Source of the DNA: Paraburkholderia xenovorans LB400
GTDB taxonomy: Bacteria > Pseudomonadota > Gammaproteobacteria > Burkholderiales > Burkholderiaceae
NCBI RefSeq assembly: GCF_000013645.1
Contig: NC_007953.1
Location: forward strand, 682,001 to 746,000
DNA length: 64,000 nt
Direction: 5' to 3'
Part shown: positions 33,376 through 42,630 of the stretch, in pieces
Numbering within the stretch: position 1 is the stretch's first letter
Layout of the letters: every line of letters starts with the position of its first letter
Notes under the pieces: model-generated
What the model was told of the DNA's origin: nothing
What the model saw: the letters and a program-made list of their open reading frames with translations, nothing else
Database searches by the model: none
Made by a program: the position numbers and the translations under genes

Positions 33376-33718
33376 TCACTGTTCGACTTCGGTCCAGAAG
33401 TCTGCAAGCAGTCTCGCGGCATCCATGTAATCGTAAAACCGGATGCGCTCGCCAGCGTGCTTGTGGTCGTACTCGATCCGCGTCCGTGCGCCGGGGCCTG
33501 CACCCATCCCTGACCGGATGCGCGTTATCGAATCCCAACAGACGCGTACCCTTCTCATCGTGCAACGTCAGGGAATATTTCAATCCGTGTGGGCGCTCCG
33601 GTGATACTGCGATGCGCGCTACTTCAAATTTCACCCAGCAACACCCGGTATCGTCGACGGTGTACATCACGCCGTCCAGCTCGAGCAGGGTGTCCAGGCT
33701 GTGGTCTCGATCTGTCAT
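33376..33718 (-). pseudogene. TumE-type (DUF6516) toxin, frameshifted
   Basis: The N-terminal half reads MTDRDHSLDTLLELDGVMY, WVKFEVARIAVSPERPHGLK and LLGFDNAHPV. The C-terminal half lies in the next frame: GAGPGARTRIEYDHKHAGER, IRFYDYMDAARLLADFWTEV. One single-base change in the TCAGGGATGGG stretch near 33510 would restore a normal 113-residue TumE protein. The HTH partner follows by 22 bp. Loss of the toxin with antitoxin retained matches other loci in this island. Confidence 0.75.
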
Positions 33719-33727
33719 GGCCTGTAT

Positions 33728-33746
33728 GTTATCATCGGATGACAAC
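33728..33746. promoter_or_regulatory. Operator candidate of the tumE-tumA-like operon
   Basis: GTTATCATC-G-GATGACAAC is a 19-bp palindrome with one mismatch, 10 bp upstream of the toxin start. It fits autoregulation by the HTH antitoxin. Confidence 0.6.
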
Positions 33747-33859
33747 TAAAGCAAAGAATGCCCCGATTCCCGGGAAAACCCGAGCACGCGCGGCCTCGAT
33801 GGCCCTTGCACCGCCTGCGCAGCCTCACACCGCTGACCTGAACTCGACTGGAATGAAAG

Positions 33860-34750
33860 ATGCCGGTAATCAGAATCGCAGTTGATGAAGACGATCCAGA
33901 CGCTGGCCGGTATGCGGCTGCAGTAATGGCTGCGACGCTCGCGATGGCGGCTGAGCCATTACCGGAATTGCCGGCGCAGGGTAAGCAGAGCAAGCCCGAA
34001 AAACCGCTGCCGGAGAACAAACATCAGCTGACGCGCAAGCAGCACGTCTTTCCCGTGCGCAGCATCGAACGGTTTGTCGATCAAGGCGGGCGCGTCGCCG
34101 TATTCGACATGCTCAGGGTCAAGGAGCGCCCTGCTCGACCGGAGGACATCGTGTTTTGCGCGCGACGTGCATGGGACCAGCAGACAGAAGATGACATGAC
34201 GCAGATCGAAAACAGATTTCAGGAGGTCGTACAGCCGATCACTGAAGGCCTGATCAACACGATAGCGCCCGAACACAAGCCCGCGATCGATGCCATGTTT
34301 GCGCTTTGGGTTATGCGGACACGCTTCCGGGGACTTGCTGCCCAAGAACTTCAACTGTTCGGTGTTCCTGCATACGACATGAGCAAGGCTCGCGCGGAGC
34401 ATTTGGAGAGCGCTGATCGCGTGTTCGTGAGAAAAGGGGGAAAGGTACCCACGCGGCAGATCAACGGGGCACAACTGCGAATGCGTGTGAGTGGTTACAC
34501 GCGCGATCTTGCCGCCGCGCTCGGCGGATGAGGCGTCGTTCATGCGCAAGCTGGCGAATTCATTGTGCCGGACGTTCCGACGCTCAAAATGACCACCTTC
34601 CTCCCGCTGTCCCCGATGTTGGCCCTCATCGGTGCCGTCCCGGATGGAGATATCGTTGAAGAAAGCGTGGCGGAAATAAATAGCCTTCTCAAGGCAGGTA
34701 GCCAAGAGTATTACTTCGCACATGACCTGGTGAAACGCCCGTTTTTTTAG
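33860..34750 (+). pseudogene. DUF4238-like protein with an in-frame stop
   Basis: From the ATG at 33860 the frame encodes KHQLTRKQHVFPVRSIERFV, VFDMLRVKERPARPEDIVFC and a helical middle, as in DUF4238 proteins. A TGA at 34529-34531 stops it after 223 residues, but the same frame continues GVVHAQAGEFIVPDVPTLKM and TTFLPLSPMLALIGAVPDG, the expected C-terminal part, to a stop at 34750. The restored protein is 296 residues. One base change (for example TGG to TGA) explains the break. The function of the family is unknown. Confidence 0.65.
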
Positions 34751-35076
34751 CTGCTCACTTCGCGAGACCGGCCCATCAGTCGGAACTCGACATAGGCCAA
34801 AACCTCCGTGTTTCCCGGAAGTACGCGCATAAGGAAGGCACGAAGCGCGGGTGGCAGAAGTCACCGAAGGCCGCTGCTGTACCGCAGAAGGCGCTTGCGA
34901 TTGCTTTGGGTGGAGAAGTCGAAAGGCCTGCGCATGGCTCGGATCGCGCCGCCTTTGTTGACCGATCGGCTGAAATGTTTTCGGATACCGACGACGCTGA
35001 CACACAGCCCGCACAAACCGCTGCTGAAGCTCCCCTGGATCAGGCCCCGATCAGCCTCAACCCGCTAACCAAATGA
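34726..35076 (+). other. Coding remnant of unknown protein, 3' part only
   Basis: A frame without a credible start reads NLRVSRKYAHKEGTKRGWQK, ALAIALGGEVERPAHGSD and a Gln/Ala/Asp-rich tail ending ISLNPLTK at a TGA (35074-35076). Codon pattern and low-complexity tail look like the end of a real protein whose 5' part was lost in the rearrangement near 34.7 kb. It ends 26 bp before the IS701 end. No family was recognised. Confidence 0.35.
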
Positions 35077-35101
35077 CTTTGTTCGATATTTAACCGGACA
35101 C

Positions 35102-36565
35102 TACTACTGTGTCATAAAATTCATGTCATTATAGGAGCTTCTTCATCCTTTACATGAGGAAGTGATGAACTGGGAGACTTCGTTCGACGAGTACCTGGAA
35201 CACCTATGCAAGGTAGTCGGGCACAGTGATCGCCGCGCCGGGCTGACTGGCTATTGCAGGGGGCTGATGCGGCCACTCGGGCGCAAGAGCGTCGAGCCGT
35301 TGGCAGCCCATCTGGAGCCGCATCGCGTAAGCGCGCGGCACCAGTCGCTGCATCACTTCGTGTCAAAGTCGGAATGGTCTGACGCCGCGCTACTCGAACA
35401 GGTGCGCCGCTGGGTGTTGCCGCACATGGACCCGGCAAAGGGCCTGTACTGGATGATTGATGACACGGGCTTCCCGAAGAAAGGCAGGCATTCGGTCGGC
35501 GTAGCGCGGCAATACTGCGGGCAGTTGGGCAAACAGGATAACTGCCAGGTTGCCGTGAGTCTGTCCGTAGCCACCGAAGCGGCGAGCCTGCCCGTCGCTT
35601 ACCAGCTTTATCTCCCACAGGAATGGACCGACGATCCGACAAGACGGCAGCAGGCCGGCGTGCCCGATGAGATCGGGTTTGCGACCAAGCCCCAGATCGC
35701 GGTCACGCAGTTGCGCGAGGCACGGCAAAGCGGTGCCCCGGACGGGGTTGTACTGGCCGATGCGGGTTACGGAAACGACACCGCGTTTCGCGATGCCCTT
35801 GGCGAACTCGGCCTGCAATATGCGGTGGGTATCCAGTCGGGCACCCGCGTGTGGCCACCAGGCCTCGCCCCGCTGCCAGCCGAATCCTCGCAGGGCAAGG
35901 CTGGCCGGCCGCGAAGCCTGCAGCGCCGCATACCAGGACATGATCCCGTCCCGGTCAAGGACCTGGCGCTGGCACCCGAACCATCCCGCTACCACACGGC
36001 TTCATGGCGCGAAGGCACGCGTGCCACACTCAGCTCGCGATTTGCGGCTGTTCGGGTTCGCGCCTCACACCGCGATTACTGGCGTGCTACCCCACGCGAC
36101 GAAGAATGGCTGCTGATCGAGTGGCCCAACGGGGAGTCTGAGCCAACCAAATACTGGCTTTCAACATTGCCCGATGACACACCAGTAGAACGTCTGGCTT
36201 ACGTTGCAAAAATGCGCTGGCGCACCGAGCGCGACTACCAGGATCTCAAGCAGGAGTTCGGCATTGGCCACTTCGAGGGACGAGGATGGCGCGGGTTTCA
36301 TCACCATGCATCGCTGTGCATTGCCGCTTATGGGTTCCTTGTCGCACAACGCCTCATTCAAGGGGGCAGTAAAAAAAACGCCGAAATCCGCAACCCGGTT
36401 GCCTTACCCGCGGACTACGTCCCACGCGGCTCCCCAGCGCGCGCAGCGACACGTACCTGATTCGATCGCAACGTTGCGCTGGTGCATTGCTGTCCACATC
36501 TCCAGGCAGCTGCAGCGATGTCCGTTTTGCTGCGCTACTTCAGATAACTTTATGACACAGTAGTA
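35102..36565 (+). mobile_element. IS701 family insertion sequence
   Basis: The ends carry TACTACTGTGTCATAAA (35102-35118) and its exact inverse TTTATGACACAGTAGTA (36549-36565), a 17-bp perfect terminal repeat. One transposase gene lies inside. No clear target duplication was seen, partly because an IS481 element abuts the right end 5 bp later. Confidence 0.85.
35162..36460 (+). CDS. IS701 family transposase, C-terminal frameshift
   Basis: The 432-residue protein has an IS4/IS701-type DDE core: LYWMIDDTGFPKKGRHSVGV (first Asp), GVVLADAGYGNDTAFR (second Asp) and MRWRTERDYQDLKQEFGIGH (Glu). After PRGSPARA the frame ends in ATRT. The natural end (QRHVPDSIATLRWCIAVHIS, QLQRCPFC) is in the next frame, running to 36563. 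A one-base change in the GCGCGC run at about 36440 explains this. The catalytic core is complete, so activity may be reduced rather than lost. Confidence 0.85.
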   Translation: MMNWETSFDEYLEHLCKVVGHSDRRAGLTGYCRGLMRPLGRKSVEPLAAHLEPHRVSARHQSLHHFVSKSEWSDAALLEQVRRWVLPHMDPAKGLYWMIDDTGFPKKGRHSVGVARQYCGQLGKQDNCQVAVSLSVATEAASLPVAYQLYLPQEWTDDPTRRQQAGVPDEIGFATKPQIAVTQLREARQSGAPDGVVLADAGYGNDTAFRDALGELGLQYAVGIQSGTRVWPPGLAPLPAESSQGKAGRPRSLQRRIPGHDPVPVKDLALAPEPSRYHTASWREGTRATLSSRFAAVRVRASHRDYWRATPRDEEWLLIEWPNGESEPTKYWLSTLPDDTPVERLAYVAKMRWRTERDYQDLKQEFGIGHFEGRGWRGFHHHASLCIAAYGFLVAQRLIQGGSKKNAEIRNPVALPADYVPRGSPARAATRT

Positions 36566-36570
36566 CTACT

Positions 36571-37656
36571 TGTCTGGTTGCGGAACGTCATTGGGATCAG
36601 GTAGCATGGGCTGTAGCCGAGTACGCGTGGTGCTTTCAACCTGTGATTGATGAGGTGCGGGCATGATGCAAATCCATCCCCAGGCTCGAACGACCCCTGT
36701 GGTACGAGCAGAAATCGCACGATCCACGGAACCAACGAGCGTCGTCGCCAGGCGCTACGGCATCAGCGCTGAGACAGTGCGCAAATGGCGTAAGCGCGGT
36801 GAGCAGGCATGCCAGGACCGATCGAGCAGACCCAAACGCCTGCGATGGCGTGCTAGTGAGGAGGAACGCGCCATCATCTGTGCGGTGCGGCGTGCTACGG
36901 GCTTCCCCCTTGACGACCTGGGCTTCGTGCTGGGCCATTTCCTGCCGCATCTCAATCGCGACAGCATCTACCGCGTGCTGAAATCTGAAGGCCTCAACCG
37001 GCGCCCTCCAAAGCCGACGTCACTTCCTGAGAAAGGTCAGGGGCGCTTCAAGGAATACGATCTCGGCTACGTCCATATCGACGTCAAACACTTGCCAAAG
37101 CTGCGCACCGCTGACGGCGAGGTGCGCAAGCGCTACCTCTATGTCGCCATCGATCGCTGCTCTCGCTTTGTGCACCTCGCCGTTTACGACGCCGAAAATA
37201 CAACCAATGCAATCGCCTTCCTGGCACAAGCGCGAAAGGCCTTTCCCTTCCGCATCACCCATGTGCTGACGGATCGCGGATCCTGTTTCACCGCTGATGA
37301 CTTCGAGCGCGCCTGCGCGAAACTCAAAGTCACCCGTCGCGTAACCAAACCCTATACGCCACAAACTAATGGCATGGTCGAGCGCTTCAACGGCCGCGTC
37401 GCAAGCGAAGTCCTTGGCATCAACATTGCCGGCCATGCAGATCTTGAAGTCTTGTTGAAAAGCTTCAACCGTGCCTACAATCGACGACGACAGCGAGTCC
37501 TTAAAGGAAGCTCACCCATCGACAAAGTCGACCAACGTCTCAAGCTGAACGGATGCCTTGCCAACCCGCTCTACAAGCCCCCAGCAGACCAGGAATACCT
37601 TCTATCTAAAGTAGACCGAATCTTGGTTTACGCCAATGAGGTCTCGCAACCAGACA
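36571..37656 (+). mobile_element. IS481 family insertion sequence with 6-bp target duplication
   Basis: Ends TGTCTGGTTGCG (from 36571) and CGCAACCAGACA (to 37656) are inverse, with further imperfect pairing inside (GAACGTCATTGG against AGACCTCATTGG). ACTACT flanks both sides (36565-36570 and 37657-37662), a clean target duplication. The element sits directly at the right border of the IS701. Confidence 0.9.
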
Positions 37657-37694
37657 ACTACTGCCTTGCTGTATATTTCAAATCGATGTTATAG
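36663..37694 (+). CDS. IS481 family transposase
   Basis: The 343-residue protein has an N-terminal HTH (VVARRYGISAETVRKWRKRG) and an rve core with YVHIDVKHLPKL (Asp), HVLTDRGSCFTADDF (Asp) and TNGMVERFNGRVASE (Glu). All three acidic residues are present. The last residues (NYCLAVYFKSML) and the stop lie outside the element's right end, so the stop codon is supplied by the target DNA. It looks active. Confidence 0.9.
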   Translation: MMQIHPQARTTPVVRAEIARSTEPTSVVARRYGISAETVRKWRKRGEQACQDRSSRPKRLRWRASEEERAIICAVRRATGFPLDDLGFVLGHFLPHLNRDSIYRVLKSEGLNRRPPKPTSLPEKGQGRFKEYDLGYVHIDVKHLPKLRTADGEVRKRYLYVAIDRCSRFVHLAVYDAENTTNAIAFLAQARKAFPFRITHVLTDRGSCFTADDFERACAKLKVTRRVTKPYTPQTNGMVERFNGRVASEVLGINIAGHADLEVLLKSFNRAYNRRRQRVLKGSSPIDKVDQRLKLNGCLANPLYKPPADQEYLLSKVDRILVYANEVSQPDNYCLAVYFKSML

Positions 37695-37772
37695 GGGTCG
37701 GACGCATAGCCTGCGTGTTCCGGCAAGCGGACGCGACGGCAGGCATTGCCGCGCCGCTTCACTCATCTCACC

Positions 37773-38153
37773 TCACCCGAGTGCCCGCTCCGATTCCGGC
37801 GACGCCACGAAATGCCCCGGTGTAACGCCAACCACGCGCCGGAAATGCCGGCCGAAATGGCTCTGATCGAAAAACCCGACCTCGGTCGCGACCGCGCAAG
37901 GCGGAACGCCGTCGCGCAACAACCGCCGCGCGTGCCCGATCCGCACCAGACACACATAGCGATGCGGCGGCATGCCCACCTCCTTGCGAAACAGCGTCGC
38001 GAACCGCGACACGCTCAGCCCTGCCGCGGCTGCGAGCGTCGCTAGACTGACCGGCTGTGCGAACGAACTTTCGATCAACACGATGCTGCGCCGGATCGCG
38101 CGTGACATCGACGCCGATGAATTGCCTGCCGCGTAGTCGACGACTCCGCCCAT
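37773..38153 (-). CDS. Small AraC-type regulator (DNA-binding domain only)
   Basis: The 126-residue product has both AraC HTH motifs: SLATLAAAAGLSVSRFATLF and ATEVGFFDQSHFGRHFRRVV. There is no sensor domain, so it may respond to level or to another protein. The frame is open to 38312, over the end of hyuB, but the ATG at 38153 has AGGGGA about 9 nt upstream and gives a length like its paralogue at 52172. It follows HyuB in the same direction and probably regulates the hydantoinase/peptide transporter locus. Confidence 0.8.
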   Translation of the reverse strand: MGGVVDYAAGNSSASMSRAIRRSIVLIESSFAQPVSLATLAAAAGLSVSRFATLFRKEVGMPPHRYVCLVRIGHARRLLRDGVPPCAVATEVGFFDQSHFGRHFRRVVGVTPGHFVASPESERALG

Positions 38154-38278
38154 GTCATCTTCCCCTTGCGCTACGTTGTCAGGCGCCGATTGTCCGGTTG
38201 CACGGATGCGTTGCCTCACTGCGCCGTTGCCGTTGCCGCCGTTGACCACCCCACCCCCCCGCATCGATAAGCCCCACG

Positions 38279-40291
38279 CTATGCCACCTTCAATGTCGCG
38301 TACGTCTCGCACAACTGAGCGAATAGTCGATGTACGAGCGCAGCATTGCCGTCATCGGTCTCGCCTCTCGCGGTGCGTTCCGCGAGGTTCGCGTCGAGTG
38401 CTTCGAACAACCGGTGCTTGATGAAATGCCGCCATTGCACCGGCACGCGCGCAAGGATGTCAGTCAACGCGACATAACGTTCGTGGGTCCATTTCGCCTC
38501 GAACGCATCGCGGTACGGGCCATACGTAAACTCAGGCACTTCCGCACCGGTGAGGCGTCCACGCATCGCATGGCGCAACGCGTCGGTCGCTGCTTCATCG
38601 ACCGCATCGCCGGCCAGCACGACGCCGTAGACTTCACGCGCTGTGTCCGCAGACACATAGCCGCGAAGCACGTCGTCGCGTACCCGCTGCGGCTCGCGAT
38701 CGACAGGCCATCCATAGCCGCCCGCGCCCGCGCCGATCAGCCGGATCACGTCGCCCGGCATGCAGACGACCAGATCGTTGTTGTCCAGCTCTTCCGCATG
38801 CGGCGTATCCGGATTGCGCGTGAAGCGCGCGTTCGCGCCCGCGTGGCCGCCGCGCACGCCCCACGACGCAAACCGCGTGCGGTCGCGGTTGCGCGCGGTG
38901 ACGAGCGTATTCGGCGAAAACACCTTGAACTCCATCACGAGCCCCTGTCCGCCGCGATACTGTCCCGCGCCGCCCGAGCCCGGCGCCACGCCATAACGCA
39001 GAATGCGGATCGGCACTTCGGCCTCGTTGATCTCGACCGGCGTGTTGCGCAGAAACGCGTTGTTCGCGCCAGAACCATCCTCGCCGTCGTCGTTGGGACC
39101 GCCGCCCGCGCCGCCGCCAATCGGCCCGATTGACGCCATCACGGTCGCGCCTTGCGCGCCCGTCGTCTTCACGCTGAGGATCGACAGCCCGCCCGCCGGG
39201 CACGCACCGAGCCGCTCGGGCACCGCCTGCGAGAACGCGCCGAAAGTCAACAGATGGGTCAGTTTGCAGGTCAGACTGCGCATGCCGACCGCGGCCGGCG
39301 CCTGCGCGTTGACCACCGTGCCTTCGGGCAGGATGCAGCGCGCGACGCGCAGCATCCCCGTATTCAGCAAAATCTCCGGATTCAGCGTGTACAGCACGTA
39401 GACGAGTCCGACGAGCGCGAGCGCATGCCGTTCGCGTCCGCCTGTAGGCATGTTCAGCGACGACTGCAATTGCGGATCGCTGCCGGTGTAGTCCATTTCC
39501 ACGAGGCCGTCGCGGATGCGCGCGGTCAGCGCGACGCGCATCGGCTTGCCATTGACCGAATCTTCATCGGCGAATTCGGCGAAGAAATAATCGCCGTCGG
39601 GAATCGCGCGCAAGATGGTGCGCGCCTGTTCCTCCGAATAGTCGAGCAACGCGCTCATTCCGGCCTTGAAGCCATCGATGCCGAAGCGCTCGACGATCTC
39701 CAGCACGCGGCGCTCACCGGTATGCAGCGACGCCAGTTGCGCATGCAGGTCGCCGGTATTCTGGCCGGGCACGCGCACGTTGGTCGCCATCAGCCGGATC
39801 AGCGACTCGTCGACTACGCCCTTGCGCACGATCTTGCACGGCGGAAACCGGATGCCCTCCTGCTGGATCTCCGTCAGCGTGCGCGACAGCGAGGCCGGCA
39901 CGGCGCCGCCCATATCGGTGTTGTGAATATGGCCGCCGACGAAACAGATGATCTCGCCGCCGTAAAACACCGGCTTCCACAGTACGATATCCGGCGTATG
40001 CGTCGCGACGAAGCCGCTATACGCATCATTGGTCATGCCGATGTCGCCCGGCTCGTAATCGTCGATCATGCCGATCACAGCGCTGTAATCTAGGCCGACG
40101 TACCACGTCGCGCCGAGCGTTTTCGGCGACGCGAACGTGAGTCCCTCGGGCGTCGTGATCGCGCATGAGAAGTCTTCCGTCTCCTTCACGAAGGTCGAAT
40201 GCGCGGTGCGCACGAGCGTGTAGGCCATGCTCTCGGCGGCCGCCACGCAATAGTTCGCAAAAATCTGAAGCACTGCCTTGTCGAATTGCAT
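38279..40291 (-). CDS. hyuB: Hydantoinase B/oxoprolinase family protein
   Basis: The 670-residue protein starts MQFDKAVLQIFANYCVAAAE and has FVKETEDFSCAITTPEG, FVGGHIHNTDMGG and GGGAGGGPNDDGEDGSGANN, all features of HyuB/5-oxoprolinase B subunits. With HyuA it forms an ATP-dependent amidohydrolase for hydantoins, 5-oxoproline or related lactams. The open frame extends upstream into hyuA antisense-like residues, but GGGAG before the ATG at 40291 sets the start, 20 bp after hyuA. Confidence 0.87.
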   Translation of the reverse strand: MQFDKAVLQIFANYCVAAAESMAYTLVRTAHSTFVKETEDFSCAITTPEGLTFASPKTLGATWYVGLDYSAVIGMIDDYEPGDIGMTNDAYSGFVATHTPDIVLWKPVFYGGEIICFVGGHIHNTDMGGAVPASLSRTLTEIQQEGIRFPPCKIVRKGVVDESLIRLMATNVRVPGQNTGDLHAQLASLHTGERRVLEIVERFGIDGFKAGMSALLDYSEEQARTILRAIPDGDYFFAEFADEDSVNGKPMRVALTARIRDGLVEMDYTGSDPQLQSSLNMPTGGRERHALALVGLVYVLYTLNPEILLNTGMLRVARCILPEGTVVNAQAPAAVGMRSLTCKLTHLLTFGAFSQAVPERLGACPAGGLSILSVKTTGAQGATVMASIGPIGGGAGGGPNDDGEDGSGANNAFLRNTPVEINEAEVPIRILRYGVAPGSGGAGQYRGGQGLVMEFKVFSPNTLVTARNRDRTRFASWGVRGGHAGANARFTRNPDTPHAEELDNNDLVVCMPGDVIRLIGAGAGGYGWPVDREPQRVRDDVLRGYVSADTAREVYGVVLAGDAVDEAATDALRHAMRGRLTGAEVPEFTYGPYRDAFEAKWTHERYVALTDILARVPVQWRHFIKHRLFEALDANLAERTARGETDDGNAALVHRLFAQLCETYATLKVA

Positions 40292-40311
40292 AAGTTCGGC
40301 TCCCTGTGCGG

Positions 40312-42351
40312 TCAAATGAGCGTGAAAACGAGGTTGCCGAAGCGGTCGACCCGGCCGCGAAAACCGGGCAGCACGCTGGTCGTGCAATCGTCCTGAGCGA
40401 CCACCGCGGGTCCGTCGAACTGCTCGCCCGCCTTGAGGTCCGCGCGCCGGTAGAGCGCGGCGTCGTGAAACTCGCCATCCATGTAGACGCGGATCGTGCC
40501 CAGCGGGACCGGCGCGCCGTCGCCCGCCGCTATCGGCACCGGCACCGGCTTCGGCGTCGCCGCGCTGATGACGAGACGCAGCGCGATCACCTGCACGGTC
40601 GCGCGCACGTCGCGGTGCCCGTACAGTCGCTCGTGCTCGCGATGGAACGCCTCGGTCAGCGCGCCGAGATCGCCACCCGCGAGCCACGCGGCGTCGAGCG
40701 GGGTGTCGATTTCGAACGACTGGCCCTTGTAGCGCATATCGGCAGAAACGATCAGATTCGCGCGCACGTCGTCGCCGACCTGTTCGCGCAGCCACGCGCG
40801 CGACGCCGTGTCGAGCGCATGCAGGTCGTCAGCGAGACGCGCGAGCGTGCCGCTATCCAGGTCGTAGTAGGTGGTTTTGACGAAGTCGTTGCGGGTGTCG
40901 GCGATCAGTCCGCCGAGCGCGCTCAGCACGCCCGGCGCGGTCGGCACGACGATGCGCTCCATGCCGAGCGCCCGTGCGAAATAGCACGCGAGCATCGGCC
41001 CCGCGCCGCCGAATGGCAGCAACGCGAACGCTCGCGGATCGATGCCGAAGCGCGACACGATTCGGCTGACGCCGGTGTACATGCCAGACACCGCGACATC
41101 GACGACCGCCTCGGCCGCCGCATACACGCCGATGCCGAGCCTGTGCGCGAGCACCTCAATCGCGCGATGCGCGGCGTCGTGATCGACGCTCACCGAGTTG
41201 TAGCCGAGGCTCGCATTGCCAATTACGCCTAGCACGACGAACGCGTCGGTGATCGTCGCGCGGGTGCCGCCGCGTCCGTAGCACACGGGTCCGGGATTCG
41301 AGCCCGCGCTTTCGGGCCCAACCTTGAGCACGCCAAAGTCGTCGACCCACGCAATCGACCCGCCGCCGTCGCCGATCGACGACACCGACACGGACGGGAT
41401 ATGAATCTGGAAATCGCCGATATATTCGCCGCTCGCATACTGCGGCTCGCCGTCGACGATCAGCGCGACGTCCGCGGTCGTGCCGCCGATGTCGAGGCTC
41501 ATGCAATGATCGATGCCGCTTTGCCGCGCGACATAAGCCGCGCCAATCACGCCGGACGCGGTGCCCGACAGGATCATCTGCACGCAGTTGGTCTTGCCCG
41601 CCTCGGCGCTCATCACGCCGCCGTTCGACTTGGTGACCTTCATGTCGGCGGTGATGCCGGTCTCGACCAGCGCGCGTTGTAGCGAACTCAAATAGTGCGA
41701 CACCTTCGGCTGCACATAGCCGCCGATCACCGCCGTCGACGTGCGCTCGTATTCGCGGATGATCGGCCACACGTCGCTCGAACAGGACACGAAGAAGTCC
41801 GGCATCGCGCGCTCGATCAGCGCCTTCACCGCATGCTCGTGCGCGGGATTGCGGTACGCATGCAGCAGCGCGACCACCACGCCTTCGCAGCCGGACTGCT
41901 TGAGCCGCGCGAGCGCGTCGAGCACGCTCGCTTCGTCGACCGGCGTCTCGACGCTGCCGTCCGCCGCGAGCCGCTCGACCACGCCGAACACGCGCTCGCG
42001 CGGCACCAATGGCCCGGGCCGCTTCGACAGCAGGCTGTACATGTCGGGGCCTTTCAGGCGCGCGAGATCCAGCACGTCCTCGAAATGCCTCGTGGTGATC
42101 AGGCCGAGCCGCAGGCCCTTGCGCTGCACGACGGCATTCACGCCGACCGTCGTGCCGTGCGTGAAGTACATCACGTCGGCGGGATCGATGCCGTCGCGCT
42201 CGCGCAGCTGTTCCATGCCGCGTAGCACTTCACTGCCGGGGCTATCCGGCCGCGAGAACACCTTGAGCGTTTTAAGTTCGCCCGACGCATCGTCCAGCAC
42301 TGCGAAATCGGCAAACGATCCGCCGATGTCGACTCCGATTCTCAAGCCCAT
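40312..42351 (-). CDS. hyuA: Hydantoinase A/oxoprolinase family protein
   Basis: The 679-residue protein starts MGLRIGVDIGGSFADFAVLD, an actin/ASKHA-type ATP site, and shows THGTTVGVNAVVQRKG, MSLDIGGTTADVALIVDG and SIGDGGGSIAWVD. It couples ATP hydrolysis to ring opening with HyuB. Residues upstream of the ATG at 42351 are unlike the family. It is the first gene of the hyuAB pair, and the ABC importer genes upstream in the same direction probably bring in the cyclic or peptide substrate. Confidence 0.88.
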   Translation of the reverse strand: MGLRIGVDIGGSFADFAVLDDASGELKTLKVFSRPDSPGSEVLRGMEQLRERDGIDPADVMYFTHGTTVGVNAVVQRKGLRLGLITTRHFEDVLDLARLKGPDMYSLLSKRPGPLVPRERVFGVVERLAADGSVETPVDEASVLDALARLKQSGCEGVVVALLHAYRNPAHEHAVKALIERAMPDFFVSCSSDVWPIIREYERTSTAVIGGYVQPKVSHYLSSLQRALVETGITADMKVTKSNGGVMSAEAGKTNCVQMILSGTASGVIGAAYVARQSGIDHCMSLDIGGTTADVALIVDGEPQYASGEYIGDFQIHIPSVSVSSIGDGGGSIAWVDDFGVLKVGPESAGSNPGPVCYGRGGTRATITDAFVVLGVIGNASLGYNSVSVDHDAAHRAIEVLAHRLGIGVYAAAEAVVDVAVSGMYTGVSRIVSRFGIDPRAFALLPFGGAGPMLACYFARALGMERIVVPTAPGVLSALGGLIADTRNDFVKTTYYDLDSGTLARLADDLHALDTASRAWLREQVGDDVRANLIVSADMRYKGQSFEIDTPLDAAWLAGGDLGALTEAFHREHERLYGHRDVRATVQVIALRLVISAATPKPVPVPIAAGDGAPVPLGTIRVYMDGEFHDAALYRRADLKAGEQFDGPAVVAQDDCTTSVLPGFRGRVDRFGNLVFTLI

Positions 42352-42630
42352 TGACCCGTATCCTCGCAAAATGTCCGGCAATCGCGTGCCCCGGACGAGA
42401 CACACCGCGCCCCTGCCGCGCAGCGCAGCGCAGAGGGAGCACGTACAGAAACGTTGATTCGCAGTAACGGTGCGCGTCGTGTGTTCGAGTTACGTGCGCA
42501 AACCGGGCGGCACGCTGCTCGCGTTGCGCGCGCAGGCAACCGACGCCTGTCAAGCGTCCGCACTACCCGCGCAAGCGCGGGCACGCACACGCACTGCCGC
42601 ACGCACCGCGCGACGCCCACTCGGATACCC

